Below are positions 36,524-55,892 of a stretch of DNA of 64,000 nt, in pieces. The translations under genes and the position numbers were made by a program. Origin of the DNA: Merluccius polli (taxonomy: Eukaryota; Chordata; Actinopteri; Gadiformes; Merlucciidae). Below the pieces are notes generated by a model, which worked only from the letters and a program-made list of their open reading frames with translations, did no database searches and was not told the DNA's origin. The number at the start of each line of letters is the position of its first letter. Positions within the stretch are counted from its first letter, which is position 1. The stretch spans positions 462,585-526,584 of the forward strand of contig JAOPHQ010002562.1 of the NCBI GenBank assembly GCA_030340625.1, written 5' to 3'.

Positions 36524-37664
36524 TATCTATGTAAAGAAAGAGAGAAAATAACAATAAAATGTAGTAATTTGGTCAGCATATCTTCCGACTATTAGGGTGC
36601 CGTCTCAGATAAACTAGCGCTTGTCATGTCAAGGTGAATAGCTGCATGCCAACAATTTTTTAAATAATTGGGGGGGGGGGGGGGGGGGGGGGGACGACGA
36701 CAACTTCACACAGGTGGCGCAGCATCCAAGACATTTGTGAACTTATGTTATGGCGACCATTAAAATACATTGAAGGACATTTGCGGCATGTTAATGCAAT
36801 ACTTTGGGGGGAATTCACTTGAACTAAGTTAATTCATTGAACATTATGTAGGATACCCACCTCCGTCCAGTTGGATGCCCTCTTCACTTCTCCAGAAAGT
36901 ATCCCGTGCAAAGACTGCTGCGATCTTTATCCATTTGAAAAATGCACCCCCTGCCGGCGACTTTCATTGGATTATGAAATTATTTGGTCCCGCCCACGGA
37001 CGCTCTGCTGCGGATACGAATCACTTTTGCACCAAATGTACCACCTAGACGTGGTGCAAAACTACCTGCAAAAAACCCCACAGCTGAGACTTGCAGGAGC
37101 AGATTCGAGCAGTTGTAACGACGGACTTGTGCTCGCTCATTAAAATGCTGAATCAACATAGCGCTCTATATCATTTTATTTGTGAGGAAATTGTTCACAG
37201 ATGTGCAACTTCTGATGCGTTAGTTCACATTTGGGTTTACGAATGCACACATTTTGGGCATGTTGTCAGATTATGAAACACGGGTGTGCGAATGTGTTTT
37301 GCACCAACTGCGCTGCAATGATTGGAGCAAAAGTGTCAAGTGCATGACTCTTTGAAGTTGTGATGCACAGGAGAGGATTTGTGCACCTGTAACACAGACT
37401 TGTGAACTCGTAGACCCTATTTTGTGTTTGCAATGGTAGAAAAAATATTTACGACTTCAAATGTACTGTTACACATTTGTGACTTTAGAGTACACATGCT
37501 AAATACATATTTACGACTTCAAATGTAATGTTACGCATTTGTGACTTTAGAGTACACATGCTAAATAAATATTTACGACTTCAAATTTACTGTGACTTTA
37601 GTGTACGCATACAAAATCTGCAGTTACAGGTGCTTGAGACTTTTGCACCAAATATACCTTCATA
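36190..37664 (-). repeat. Right terminal inverted repeat
   Basis: It mirrors the left arm. It contains the transposase leader exon (36497-36523) with the same CATAG acceptor before it and GTAAGT donor after it. A G run at 36671-36693 replaces the left arm's longer insertion, and about 15 bases (ATATGCTGACCAAAT on the minus strand) are present here but not on the left. Confidence 0.93.
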
Positions 37665-38794
37665 CACCGCCACCGCCACCAAGCCACACAACAAAAGGAG
37701 GAAAAGAAAAAAAGTCACATTCCGTTTGATCCGAATTTGCTTAAACACCACCGTTGGTTTTACGTTAGGCGCGTGTGTTTGGCCTGGAGGGGAGCTTTCT
37801 CTTTTCGCTGTTATTGTGTGTTGTTGTTTGGGCGTTTAGATTCAGAAAAGTTCTACAGCTCGTTCATGTCATAACAGATATAGCACATATATTATTTTAT
37901 TAAAACATTTATTAAGAATTTTCTTTCTAAATTATTCATCATTTTAATGTAATTATTTTGTAAATTATATTCATGACTATTTATAGTGGTCACATTCCCA
38001 GTAGGAAAAACCATCGATACAGCGATTTAATGGACATCACATTAACTACCAATAGTGACACAGAGCAATGCTGGAAGGGTCAAACACAGCATAGATGGAC
38101 TGTGTGTGAGGAGGAAGGGGTAGGGCTGACCCTACATCAGTGGCCTTCAGCCGTCCAATCACTGAGAAGGCCACTTATCAGGGCGTTGAAAACTCACTCA
38201 ACTCAGTTCCCACTTAAAAACACGGGAACAGCCGCAGCTGCTACGACCAACACAGACTGCTGACAGTGCATGCGTGCATGCGTGTGTGTGTGGCTGGGTA
38301 TCGGTACTCGAAATAACCCAGTAAGTAGTAACAAAACTTCTCCAGTCAAACAATACCTGCATTTGATCCTTTTTGTACCTAGATCTAGAAAAAAAGACTA
38401 TTTGTATGGTTTTGCTCGCAGCCAATCACTGCAAGCATTTTTTGATGCGACGTGTGATTGGCCCACTACCGCAGCAGCTACAACCCATACAGTCTGTGGG
38501 GAGGTTTAAAATGACACTGCCCAAATAATACTTGAAGATTTTTATTTCACAAATATTTGAATAATTTGAACACTTTCAAAATGTATTTGAGTAAAATTCA
38601 TCTGGATGGGGAGGAATGGCATTTTACACAACTGAAGGCTTCCCCTCACATGACGGGTATCGAATGAAGTAGAATTTCTTTTTTGAAAAAAGTATTGAAC
38701 AAATTCTATTGGTATCGTTATCACTTTAAGGGTACTGGTATCGTACACTTTTAAACCATACCCAGCCCGAGTGTGTGTGTGTGTGAGAGATGAC
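37665..38794. other. No recognisable gene
   Basis: A CCACCG-rich start, then AT-rich sequence and a CATGCGTG-type short repeat at 38268-38290. The next tbc1d19 exon was searched for on the minus strand here and not found. Confidence 0.5.
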
Positions 38795-46384
<7,590 letters not shown>

Positions 46385-47401
46385 GGCCTCTAAAGCTCCG
46401 TGTGCAGCACAACGCCGGTCAAAACAGATGGCGCACTTCCACCGGACATCAGCATCCCTCGGTGGTGCAGCCGCAGCAGCGCCCAATTGCTGTGTCGTTA
46501 CTTAGCAACTGAGGAGGACCGCGACGCGTCGTCGTCTGCGGAAACGTCAACCTGCGATAAATGGTTCCGGGTGTCCGACTCGTTTTTTAATGTGTTGGAT
46601 TTGTTTTATTCAGTGGAAGGGAATTATCGTCCTGAACTCAATGTGTCTCGTAGAGCCACATAAATAAATAAGTAAAGTACATTGATTTGGGGATATTGTC
46701 AAAGTTTTCAGGCAATTTTTCCCCCAGTGTTTGATTGTCTATCTAATCTATCAATCTATCTTTTTTTAATTTTTTTTTTATTATGGTTTTATTTCCTGGA
46801 TCTTATTTCCTGCAAATTGTATTACGTCTAAAATAAAACATTGCTCTGTAAGTGGCTGTCCCTTGTTTTCTCACCGGCTCATCTTCTTCATGAAATGTGA
46901 AACACATTAAAGGCCTAACTCCAACGTGGGCTACAGTGACAGTGACTGACAGCACAACGTCACAACTCGTCCAATCACATCTCGTGCTTAAGCATAACAA
47001 ATATGCTCGACATGCAAAAAAACAAAAAGAAATTAAAAAAAAAAAAGGCGTGCACTGCTGTCAAAGTATGCAGGACCGCGCGTGCAGCCGCGACTCTGCG
47101 CGCGCCACTCACAGTACACTGCGCGCAGCGCTCCGCACGCACCGCGACCTCGCGTCTCCCCAACTACTTCTAATCCAAAGCGCAAGGATTTTAATACATT
47201 TTATTTTTTAAAATATTTTTTTATTTCCCCTTACTATATACACCTACCATGACTGATATATGTAATCTGCTACGATACTGTTTGATTTTAGACGTTTTGA
47301 ATATGTCTGTGGCTTTTTTAATAATAATAGGCTAATTTTAAAAACAACAACAACAAAAAACCTCAGTGGTTGGGATTATTCTGTGACCTACACGTGGGAC
47401 A
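46385..47401. promoter_or_regulatory. Shared upstream region between tbc1d19 and cckar
   Basis: The two genes diverge from this 1.0-kb gap. Bases 47080-47160 are strikingly rich in CpG and GCGC (for example GTGCAGCCGCGACTCTGCGC), and another CpG-rich patch lies at 46430-46550 next to the tbc1d19 start. These are likely CpG-island promoters. No TATA box is obvious. The promoter role is inferred from position and base composition. Confidence 0.5.
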
Positions 47402-48026
47402 ATGAACGCGATGGAGACATACACGTTGCAGGACATGCTCATCAACTCCACCGATTTAAACAGGATCCTGTGCAACCTGGGAATCAGGAATGTGTCTGAG
47501 TGTGAGGGTGAAGACCATGCAGCCCCCGAACCCAAAGGTATACGACTTATACTATATTGTAGCTTATATTGTATTTCAGTGCAATATTGAGAAGGTTTAG
47601 AAAAAATACTGTTCAAGTTTCTTAGTCTGTCTATCCTGTCGAAATTGCGTTGTATTTTACAACAAAATAGGCTACACATTGCTGAAATGTTACCAAACAG
47701 GTAACAGATAATTGTAATGTTCTGTAAGTGAAACTAAAATCTGTTTAAATAAATAAGGAATCCGAACATGACGCTATGGGGGTGTTTTGGTGGCTCCTTA
47801 TGTTGTAGCCTCCATCACCCCATGAGCAAGGCAACTCTTTTACAAAACATTTAAAAAATCCGATGTTATGTTTTTTAAGTGTTGAAATAAAATGCAGTGT
47901 GCAACCCGCATAATGCAAAAATGTGTTCACCCCACCACATTTAGGCCTAAATAATATATGACTGAGGCCATATAACTAGGTAGCCTGCAGACCAGTCATT
48001 TTAAGATTGTACTACGTGTACATAAA

Positions 48027-48061
<35 letters not shown>

Positions 48062-48785
48062 GGGGGTGAAAAGTATGGGGGGTGAGAAAGGGTCACGGGG
48101 TTCGTGTGATTATTGACTAAAAGTCCCACATGTATGTACGTACGTCTGCGTGTGATGAGTACAACTCAGCATGCATACCGCACGTGTGACTCCTAAACAC
48201 GCGCGTGCGTGTGTACGTACGTCTGCGTGCGCATTCTGCACCATGCACATGCACACGCGCGTGCGCACGTGTACCATTATTGTTTGTTTTATCTGTTTTC
48301 GTCATTTATGTAGCCTTAAATGGACTAGACAGACCTTTCCAGGTAATCAATCAATGAAACTAGGATAATAAAAGGCCTATTCATAATTATAGGCTAATAA
48401 TATTAGTCTATTATTCATCGTTTTGTGTTTTAGCTGTATTGTCATTCATGTTCCTATAACACAGAGGAGCACCTGAATGGATTAAAAAAAAATAAAAACG
48501 AAAATAAAACAACATGAATGACAATACAGCTAAAACAAAAAACAATTAATAATAGACTAAATGACGAAAACAGATAAAACAACAATAATGATACACGTGC
48601 GCACGCACGCGCGTGTGCATGTGCATGATGCAGAATGCGCACGCAGACATACGTACACACGCACGCCTGTGTTTAGGAGTCACACGGTCTGCATGGCACA
48701 CGCAGACGTACGTACAGACACGTGGGACTTTTAGTCAATAATCACACACGTGTGTCTAGTCCCCCGTGACCCTTTTCACCCCCCA

Positions 48786-48820
<35 letters not shown>

Positions 48821-51800
48821 TGCGTGCGTGCGTGGAGTCAGGTCACAAAAATGACGGCCAAAACTGCCAGTGCGATCACACCTGAGATGGCCTATAGTGC
48901 AACTGTCAGTGCTGACCCAAATGCCAAGATACTCTCCCCCTGCTTGTCTGGGGACTATCTCGTCCTGCTGTCTGCTCACCTGTCTGCCATTATCTTTGTC
49001 TCCCCCCCCCCCCCCCCCCCCCCCCCCCCTCTCTCTCTGTCCTCTCTCTCTGGGTGCTGACCCGACCCGGTCAAGACATCAACGAGACGGTGCGCATCGT
49101 GCTCTACAGCCTCATCTTCCTCCTCAGCGTGCTCGGCAACAGCCTCATCATCGCCGTGCTGGTGCGCAACCGCCGCATGCGGACCGTCACAAACCTGTTC
49201 CTCCTCTCGCTGGCCGTGTCCGACCTGATGGTGGCCCTGGTGTGCATCCCCTTCACGCTCATCCCCAACCTCATGCGGAACTTCATCTTCGGCGCCGGCA
49301 TGTGCAAACTGGTCATGTACTTTATGGGTGAGTGGTGGTGGTGGTGGTGGTGGTGATGGTGGTGGTGGTGGTGGTGGTGATGGTGGTTAGTTGTGTGTGG
49401 TTTAGGTTTGATGGAGAAATTTTGGTTATCTCACTTTTTTCTGACATGGTACTTTTGGCCCAGGAGGACCCACCAACGGTCATTTCATTACCATCACAGG
49501 TGGGTCACAGCATGAAATAGGTCCATGTGAGATGCAGAATAGGGATGTGCACAACTCACATTTTTCACGGTTGAATAATCAGTGGGTGGCATGAGCGAAT
49601 AATCGATTATTCAGATTCGCCGTCAGGGTCAGAAAGGAAGGTACATCAAGTTGCACCATTGGTTTGAGTGAGTGACGACGACGTGGCTTTCCCCATCCGA
49701 TTTAAACCAGACCAACATGGCGGCCGCCTCACAAACGATCTCAGCTAAATAGTACAGTAAAATGTGATTCTGAAAACATTTTAGATGAGAAAAAAGCCAT
49801 GCAGTTGCTGAATCTGTCTTCATTTTAGAATAACAACGGTTAGTTTATACGTTTTTCGGGATTTCCAGACACGGCGAGCAGCCCCAGACGCCGGATGGAT
49901 TTGGATGCGGAAATTCAAAAAACATTCAAAAATACAAAAAACAAAAAAAATATATTATGCAAAAAAAACGGGAAAAAAACGATTTTTGCCGTCATGAATG
50001 AATAATGGAATAATCCATTTTTTGACCCACCCCTAATGCAGAACCAACATTTTATACAGTTATAAATAATAATAATAAATACATTTTATTTATAATGCAC
50101 TTTACATTTAGGCAATCTCAAAGTGCTACAGTACAGGCTTAATTAAAAGGGACACAAGTTAATACAAGTTTAAAAAGACAATAAAAAGTGGAATAAAATT
50201 TAGCAGAAAGCTTTTTTGATGTTTATAAATATGTTTATACGGTTAGTATTTGTGGCAACTGAACATTTTTGACAATTATTATTACGATGGGTGTGATGAT
50301 GTCCATTGTAATAATAATAATAATTGTCTAAATCTAACACTGATTCTTTATTTGGGAGGGGGTTGAGGGTTAGTTGGTGTCATCTCATGTGATAAAGGGC
50401 TTTTCATATAAACCTTATTTGAAAACCTGGTTAGTTGTATAATTAGGGGGGGGATCTTGAGCCACAACATCGTGGCAAGGAACAGTAATTTGTGTGGAGG
50501 GGTTGGTGTCCTATTCCATATAAGAGACCTCAATCATGGCTGCGATTCAAAGGAAATCAGTCGTGACCTCAAGCCAAATGAAAAAAAGAACAACAGAAAA
50601 CGAAAGAACAACAACAACACGAATTACCTGCGGCGAAAATAATCGACTTCAAAATGTCAACTCGTATTCAAATTTCTCATCTTGCCGTTTATCTGATTAG
50701 GGAATGGTTTTTCGGACACATATCTCCGCCGTACTACTGATTGTTTTTATTTAGTTTCCGGTTGGGTCATTTAGCAACCCGTTGTGCTGTCATGCTCGGG
50801 GACTTGGCCATTCGTCTCTACGCAGGTTAACCTGTTTACGCCTCTCTCCTTGGGGATCATACACACTGATAAGGTGGATGTGCTCATCTATCATGATTTG
50901 CTTGGCATTGCAGAGTTTGTAAACACTGAGCAGGTTGAAGAGCCGGTTTGTTAGATATTTTCGGCAACCATTTATTTTTACTTGTCGGTTAAATCAACTA
51001 CGTCATGTTTTGCCGGCAGCTGCATGTGTCACAATGACTTGTAAAAACAAATTTAAATACATTCTGATACAAAGTCCAATGGCAACAGTCGCCCTCTTTA
51101 AACGTGGCTGGTTTTAGAAATGCAGTAACTTAGCAGCTGTAACGTTTGATTGTTTAAAACAGTACAACACCTAAGACTGAAGTGGAATCCAGCCAGTATT
51201 TCACCACGGGTTATAAGAGCAATTTCCTCCACCAAACAGCTACAGCAGGAAGGGGACAGGAAACGGTAGCAGCTAGGGTGTTCCAGTCCCATCTGAAAAT
51301 GTCTGGGTTCGAATCCCAATATATGCAGTGTACCTTTAAGCATCCTTGTGCAAGATTCCCTAACCCATGTATCCCCACATGTGTTCCCCACATCTTGCTT
51401 TGGATAAAAGTGTCAGGTAAACACAGAAAGTCTGTTTTTGCTGTAACAGGAAATAACCGCACTGTATCTATTCTCCTCAGGGGTGTCGGTGAGCGTGTCC
51501 ACCTTCAACCTGATGGCCATCTCGATGGAGCGCTACAGCGCCATCTGCAACCCGCTGAAGTCGCGCACATGGCAGACCAAGTCCCACGCCGTCAAGGTCA
51601 TCTCGGCCACCTGGGCCGCCTCCCTGATCCTGATGCTGCCCTACCCCATCTCCAGCACCCTGAAGCCCTTCACGCGCTTCAACAACAGCACAGGACACAT
51701 GTGCCGCCTGGTGTGGCCCAACGAGGTCATCCAGCAATCCTGGTGAGAAGACGAGACAAAAGGGCTATTGGTTGTCGAGGACGGGACGTTTTTCCTACGA

Positions 51801-53903
51801 GCTGTTGAAAAATGGGACTCACTCATTGGCGACGTCACAAGTGGGAGGGATTAACCTGCCGGGCCGGGCCGCCCGGTAGTTGGTACAGTCCACTGGGTGG
51901 GCTGGTAGGTTGAGCGATACATCCCCGTCATACCACTGGGTGGACACTCCCCTTTGTGATGTCACTAATGGCCATGGGTAGATTTTGATATGGACTGTAA
52001 TAATGTTTTCCAGAGGGTACTCTTGAACGTTAATGTGAAGTTAAACAGGTAATTGGTGCCGAAGATAGGAGGAATGTGATTTGTGTCAAACTGAAACCCT
52101 TGCCAGCTGAGCCTGTTGCAAACTATATATGATTGGGAAGGGAAACATATCACATCACATTATTGTTTGAAAGTTAGGCTAGCCCTTTTCCATAGGTTGC
52201 GGTCACATACGTTTTAAAGCATTATGTTATTAAACTGTTATTAAAGTATTACTTAAAGTTCAGAGTTCAGATATCAACCAGACTCTTTGAGTGCTTAAGC
52301 AGATGACCTCGGATGGCGTCGTTTCATAGCTCGTTTTAATGGCCATCAGAAGCCCTCTCGCTCTATTTTACACAACCATTCATCTATTTTAAATGTTCCC
52401 TATAGTGGCTAAGTGGACTTATTCCAAACCCACTTGAGGTTGCTGAGTTGTAGTAGAGACTTGTGTTTTGAGACACCCATGTGTTTTATTTCCACCATAT
52501 GTTGATCCTTGTAAGAATTGTTAGCATTAAAACGAGAGCTTGCTGGCCACGCACAAATCCAGGGAGTCATGAAAACGTATAATGTAAAACTCGACATAAA
52601 TCTCAAATCTTCCTTGTTAGACTCTGTAGGGCTACGCTGTAGGCACTTAAACATCCTAATGATGCCAATTGCTCTTTTTATTTAAAAAAAGTGGTGAGGA
52701 AAATAAATTCTTCCTGGAAGGAAGTCACAAGAGACTATTTTACTCTCTGACACACAAATGCTTACAGATGATTATATTTTGGCCGACCTTCTTTCCAGGT
52801 ATGTGACTCTGTTGCTGCTGCTTTTCCTCATCCCGGGGATAGTGATGATGACGGCGTACGGACTCATCTCATTGGAGCTCTACCGTGGCATCAAGTTCGA
52901 AATGACCAATAGGAAAAGCAGCAGAGGTATTTAAAGGGGTGCACGTGTATTTTCGGCGGTTCCACACAAAGAATTTGCAATGATATTTATATGACCACAT
53001 TCATTATTAACAATGCAACCGTAACAGGTAGTAGATGACTAAAGTACCGAAACAAAGCATAGTTGATACCCTGTACTTGTACCCTGGTTGTCCATCTATC
53101 TCTAAAGTGAATCACTTAAGTCAAGTAGTCAAGTCAATTCAAGCAGTAACACATAATTGTGCAGCAGTTACACACAATATCAAAAAGAGAAGTGTAAACG
53201 AAAGTTTAGAGTACATACTCTGTGTTACTACTCCTAAAATGACTTCCCCCACGTTGACAGAGAGACAATGCAGCACTGGAAGCATCAAACCAGGCGACAG
53301 CGACGGTTGCTACCTCCAGCCGTCTAAGAGGAAGAGCCTGTTGTCCGTGACCGGTACCAGCGGGGGTAGTGGGGTGTGCACAGCAGCAGCAGCGGCAGCT
53401 GTGCGTCCACTAAGGCCAAGCTGAACCGTGTCTGCAGCAACGGCTCCACCGCCAACCTGGTGGCCAAGAAGCGAGTGATCCGCATGCTGCTGGTCATCGT
53501 CTCCCTCTTCTTCCTGTGTTGGACGCCCGTCTTCGTGGTGAACGCGTGGCAGGCCTTTGATCAGCCCTCCGCCCACCGCCTCACCGGCGCGCCCATCTCC
53601 TTCATCCACCTGCTGTCCTACACCTCGGCCTGCGTCAACCCCCTCATCTACTGCTTCATGAACAAGCGCTTCCGACAGGGCATCCTCGCCACCTTCTCCT
53701 GCTGCCAGGGAGGCGGTCGCCTCGGCAACAGCAGCGGCGGCGGCAGCAGCAGAGGCTCCATCTTCAGGAGGTCGGCGGGAAGCCAGATGGGGAGGGGCAG
53801 CGGTAGGGGGGTGACGCCGAACGGCCTCACCCTGCCGAGCGGCGCCAGCGTGCGCTTCACGCACAGCGGCGCCCGGGCGACGGCCAGCAGTGAGCCGACT
53901 TGA
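47402..53903 (+). CDS. cckar: Cholecystokinin receptor type A, one frameshift
   Basis: Five exons: 47402-47537, 49076-49327, 51481-51742, 52799-52926, 53261-53903 (about 473 aa). Exon 1 is the extracellular N-terminus with an NST site and two Cys. Exon 2 carries TM1-TM2 (IFLLSVLGNSLIIAVLVRN, LSLAVSDLMVALVCIPF) and the disulfide Cys before TM3. Exon 3 has TM3-TM4, with ERY in place of DRY and MCRLVWPN in loop 2. Exon 4 has TM5 (FLIPGIVMMTAYGLISLELY). Exon 5 has DGCYLQ, then NLVAKKRVIRML (TM6) and NPLIYCFMNKRF (TM7). The CCK/gastrin family is a plasma-membrane Gq-coupled receptor group. Synteny (rbpj, tbc1d19) supports the A subtype. In exon 5, near 53370-53400, the frame slips by one around GTGTGCACAGCAGCAGC, so the listed exons do not translate straight through. 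Confidence 0.93.
48005..48048. repeat. (GT)n microsatellite
   Basis: GT run of about 14 units at the left edge of the cckar intron 1 foldback. A second GT run on the same strand (48788-48820) borders its right edge. Confidence 0.92.
48055..48787. repeat. Large foldback (inverted repeat) in cckar intron 1
   Basis: Bases about 48058-48310 and 48540-48787 are imperfect reverse complements: GGGGGGTGAAAAG against CTTTTCACCCCCC, GATTATTGACTAAAAGTCCC against GGGACTTTTAGTCAATAATC, and ATCTGTTTTCGTCATTTA against TAAATGACGAAAACAGAT. TTAGCTGTATTGTCATTCAT (48431) pairs with ATGAATGACAATACAGCTAA (48517). Both arms are rich in ACGTACGT and GCGCGTGC alternating purine-pyrimidine tracts. No protein is encoded. 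Confidence 0.9.
49003..49029. repeat. C homopolymer before cckar exon 2
   Basis: About 27 C followed by CTCTCT repeats, forming the polypyrimidine part of the intron 1 acceptor region. Confidence 0.9.
49331..49387. repeat. (TGG)n microsatellite
   Basis: About 18 TGG units with two TGA interruptions, starting four bases after the cckar exon 2 donor. Confidence 0.93.
49540..50035. mobile_element. hAT MITE with perfect 8-bp duplication, cckar intron 2
   Basis: Flanks ATGCAGAA at 49532-49539 and ATGCAGAA at 50036-50043 are identical. The element starts TAGGGATGTGC and ends CCACCCCTA; the inner ends pair as GAATAATCGATTATTC-type and GGAATAATCCATT-type sequences. It is 496 bp with no coding capacity, as expected for a non-autonomous hAT copy. 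Confidence 0.88.
51245..51425 (+). mobile_element. tRNA-derived SINE, cckar intron 3
   Basis: The head has CGGTAGCAGCTAGGGTGTTC (A-box region) and GGGTTCGAATCCCA, a strong B box in a T-arm-like stem. The body has CATCCTTGTGCAAGATTCCC, and the tail TTGCTTTGGATAAAAGTGTC with AGGTAAA is the widespread LINE-related 3' tail of fish SINEs. It ends about 55 bp before the exon 3 acceptor. Confidence 0.82.
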
Positions 53904-55813
53904 GGCGAAGAGACTTTACGCGCTCGGCCGCGGCGACCCGTGGCGCAATCGCCCCCAAGAGGCTTCAGGAAAAGGATCCACGGCGCGTTCGGCCGAATCC
54001 CGTGTTGTTGTTTTGTTTGGTTCTAGGCCCGCCAAGTGCTTAGTAGGACTAGCATATGGCCCGACTCACCGCTTCAGCTTGTAGTGCAACAGCGAGGCTG
54101 GGTACAACAGCGAGTAGAAGACTGCGCTAAGCGTAGATTAGCATCGCCACCATCCACCCGTCTGTCTATCTCTCTCCCATCATGTGCCGTCCCTATAAGC
54201 TTGAGCTATCCCAGCCAGCTTCTCGTCTTTGTATTCGAAACCCCCGCCATATTTTTTGAGCATGCCATTCAAAAGGTGTCTGTCTAGTTTGGGCCTGTTT
54301 AAACAACAAGATACATTGTAAACACTGCAAACAGGTCCATACCTTATATTAGTATACATAGGATGATCTGCAAGTGTTTTTAATCCGATAATAGTAGCAT
54401 ATGTTTGGAGAAGGCCCGTGGCAACGGCTGTATATGTCTGTGAGCCAGGTTTGTTTTGACAGGTTCTCTTGGACCACCTTGTGTTATAAACCATGTCCCT
54501 CGTCCATGCACCGTCGGTTGAGACAGGCATATAAGATCAGAGGTAAACACCACTTGTGGCATTGGCGTGGAGATTTCGCTTTGTATTTATACCGTGGTAG
54601 AGAAATATATTCCAAGTTAATAGCGTTCAGGAAAAGCCTGTTAGTGTTTTTGTTGTTTGTTTTTGTCCTTGAACTGGCGTGTGTGTGCCTTGACGTAGTA
54701 CTTTGTGTACTATGGGCCATATTTGGTGGGACTTTCGACACCTGTATCCCCTCTTCAAAGAACACAGCAGCGCAAATGTAGCAATCTATTTTCGGTCGGT
54801 TCTCTCTGATGTCGCAACAGCACTGTATAATCTTCATGCTCTGTACTGGTTTTGTCACATATACGCAATCAACATCTGTGTCAAGCCTTCAAGTTTATCG
54901 CCTATGCTAATGTCAACGTATAAGCCAACCATTTTTTGGCGTCAAAATTGCTCAAACTACCTAGAAACACAATATGTTGAAGGAGGATCTTCGAGTGTAA
55001 AAAAAATACCCAACATAGATCCTAGTAATTCAGGAAGTTAAATGGCTGTTTTGACATTTACGTCGTAAATTATTGAAGCTCATCAAGCACTCTTGAATTT
55101 TTATAGCCCAGTGCGCAGACACGCGCTCGCGACGCATTTGTTTAAACCCAGACCAGATTTGCGACCTCTGGCTGCCCAAATAAAGCCTTTTAACTCGAGC
55201 ATGCGACGCAAAGAAGACGACTTTGGCCCCGGTAACTTGGGTGCTTTTAATGGCTTTATTCTAAAGTGGATTCCAACAGTCATTAACAGCAAAGCCCGAA
55301 GCCAACCATAGCTAGGACCAACTCAGCTGGAGCCTCCACCACTGTGGATAACGGATCCATTTGGAACCGCAAAAGAATTTTTGAAAGAATTTAAAAAGTG
55401 TACAACATGTTTGTGTGTTCCTGTAATCTCTGGTATGAGGAAGTGTTGAATTGATTGCCTTGATAGCAAACCTTTTGATGCCAAATTAATTCCACCACAA
55501 AATAATCACCACACACACATGGTAAAATTTATAATTTTTTTTTATTTCTTTCTTTTTTTTGAATGCCAATATTGCCAATATTTTTTTTCTTCTTTTTAGT
55601 GACATACGGCTTTGAGCATGATCTGAAACTGCAATATGTACAAAAAACAAAAAACTATTGTATGTTATATATATAAAAAAAACTGTCCCCTTGTTTTTTT
55701 TGACGTTATTGCTAAATGTTACAAACGGCACAGGATTCTACCATCAGCAACCCTTTTTGAGCACTTAAAAGTCTACTACCCACAATGACTCTGTTAACCG
55801 TTACTAGTACACA

Positions 55814-55816
<3 letters not shown>

Positions 55817-55890
<74 letters not shown>
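55817..55890. repeat. (GA)n microsatellite
   Basis: About 36 uninterrupted GA units. Confidence 0.97.

Positions 55891-55892
<2 letters not shown>

Larger units (their letters stand above)
25150..37664. mobile_element. Complete 12.5-kb DNA transposon with IS3-type integrase and HECT ligase
   Basis: The ends read TATGAAGGTATATTTGGTGC at 25150 and the exact reverse complement finishing CCTTCATA at 37664. The inverted repeats run inward for about 1.77 kb (left, to ~26917) and 1.47 kb (right, from ~36190). Two spliced inward-facing genes fill the centre: a HECT E3 ligase (26577-32727) and a DDE integrase-like transposase (33585-36523). Termini of the form TAY...RTA, long inverted repeats and an IS3-like transposase agree with what I remember of the IS3EU superfamily; this assignment is inference. 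I found no matching 6-bp duplication beside the ends (TTTACT and CACCGC). It is not a Polinton: no DNA polymerase B or capsid-type genes are visible. Confidence 0.88.

Noticed and set aside
25150..37664. Polinton/Maverick interpretation of the 12.5-kb element
   Set aside because: Polintons also have an integrase and long inverted ends, but no DNA polymerase B, packaging ATPase, protease or capsid genes are present, and the integrase here is of the IS3-like type with an N-terminal helix-turn-helix.
25150..37664. LTR retrotransposon interpretation based on the integrase
   Set aside because: The terminal repeats are inverted, not direct, and there is no reverse transcriptase, protease or gag in the element.
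53310..53864. A 184-codon minus-strand frame opposite cckar exon 5
   Set aside because: Antisense shadow of a GC-rich coding exon; the plus strand has clear receptor motifs.
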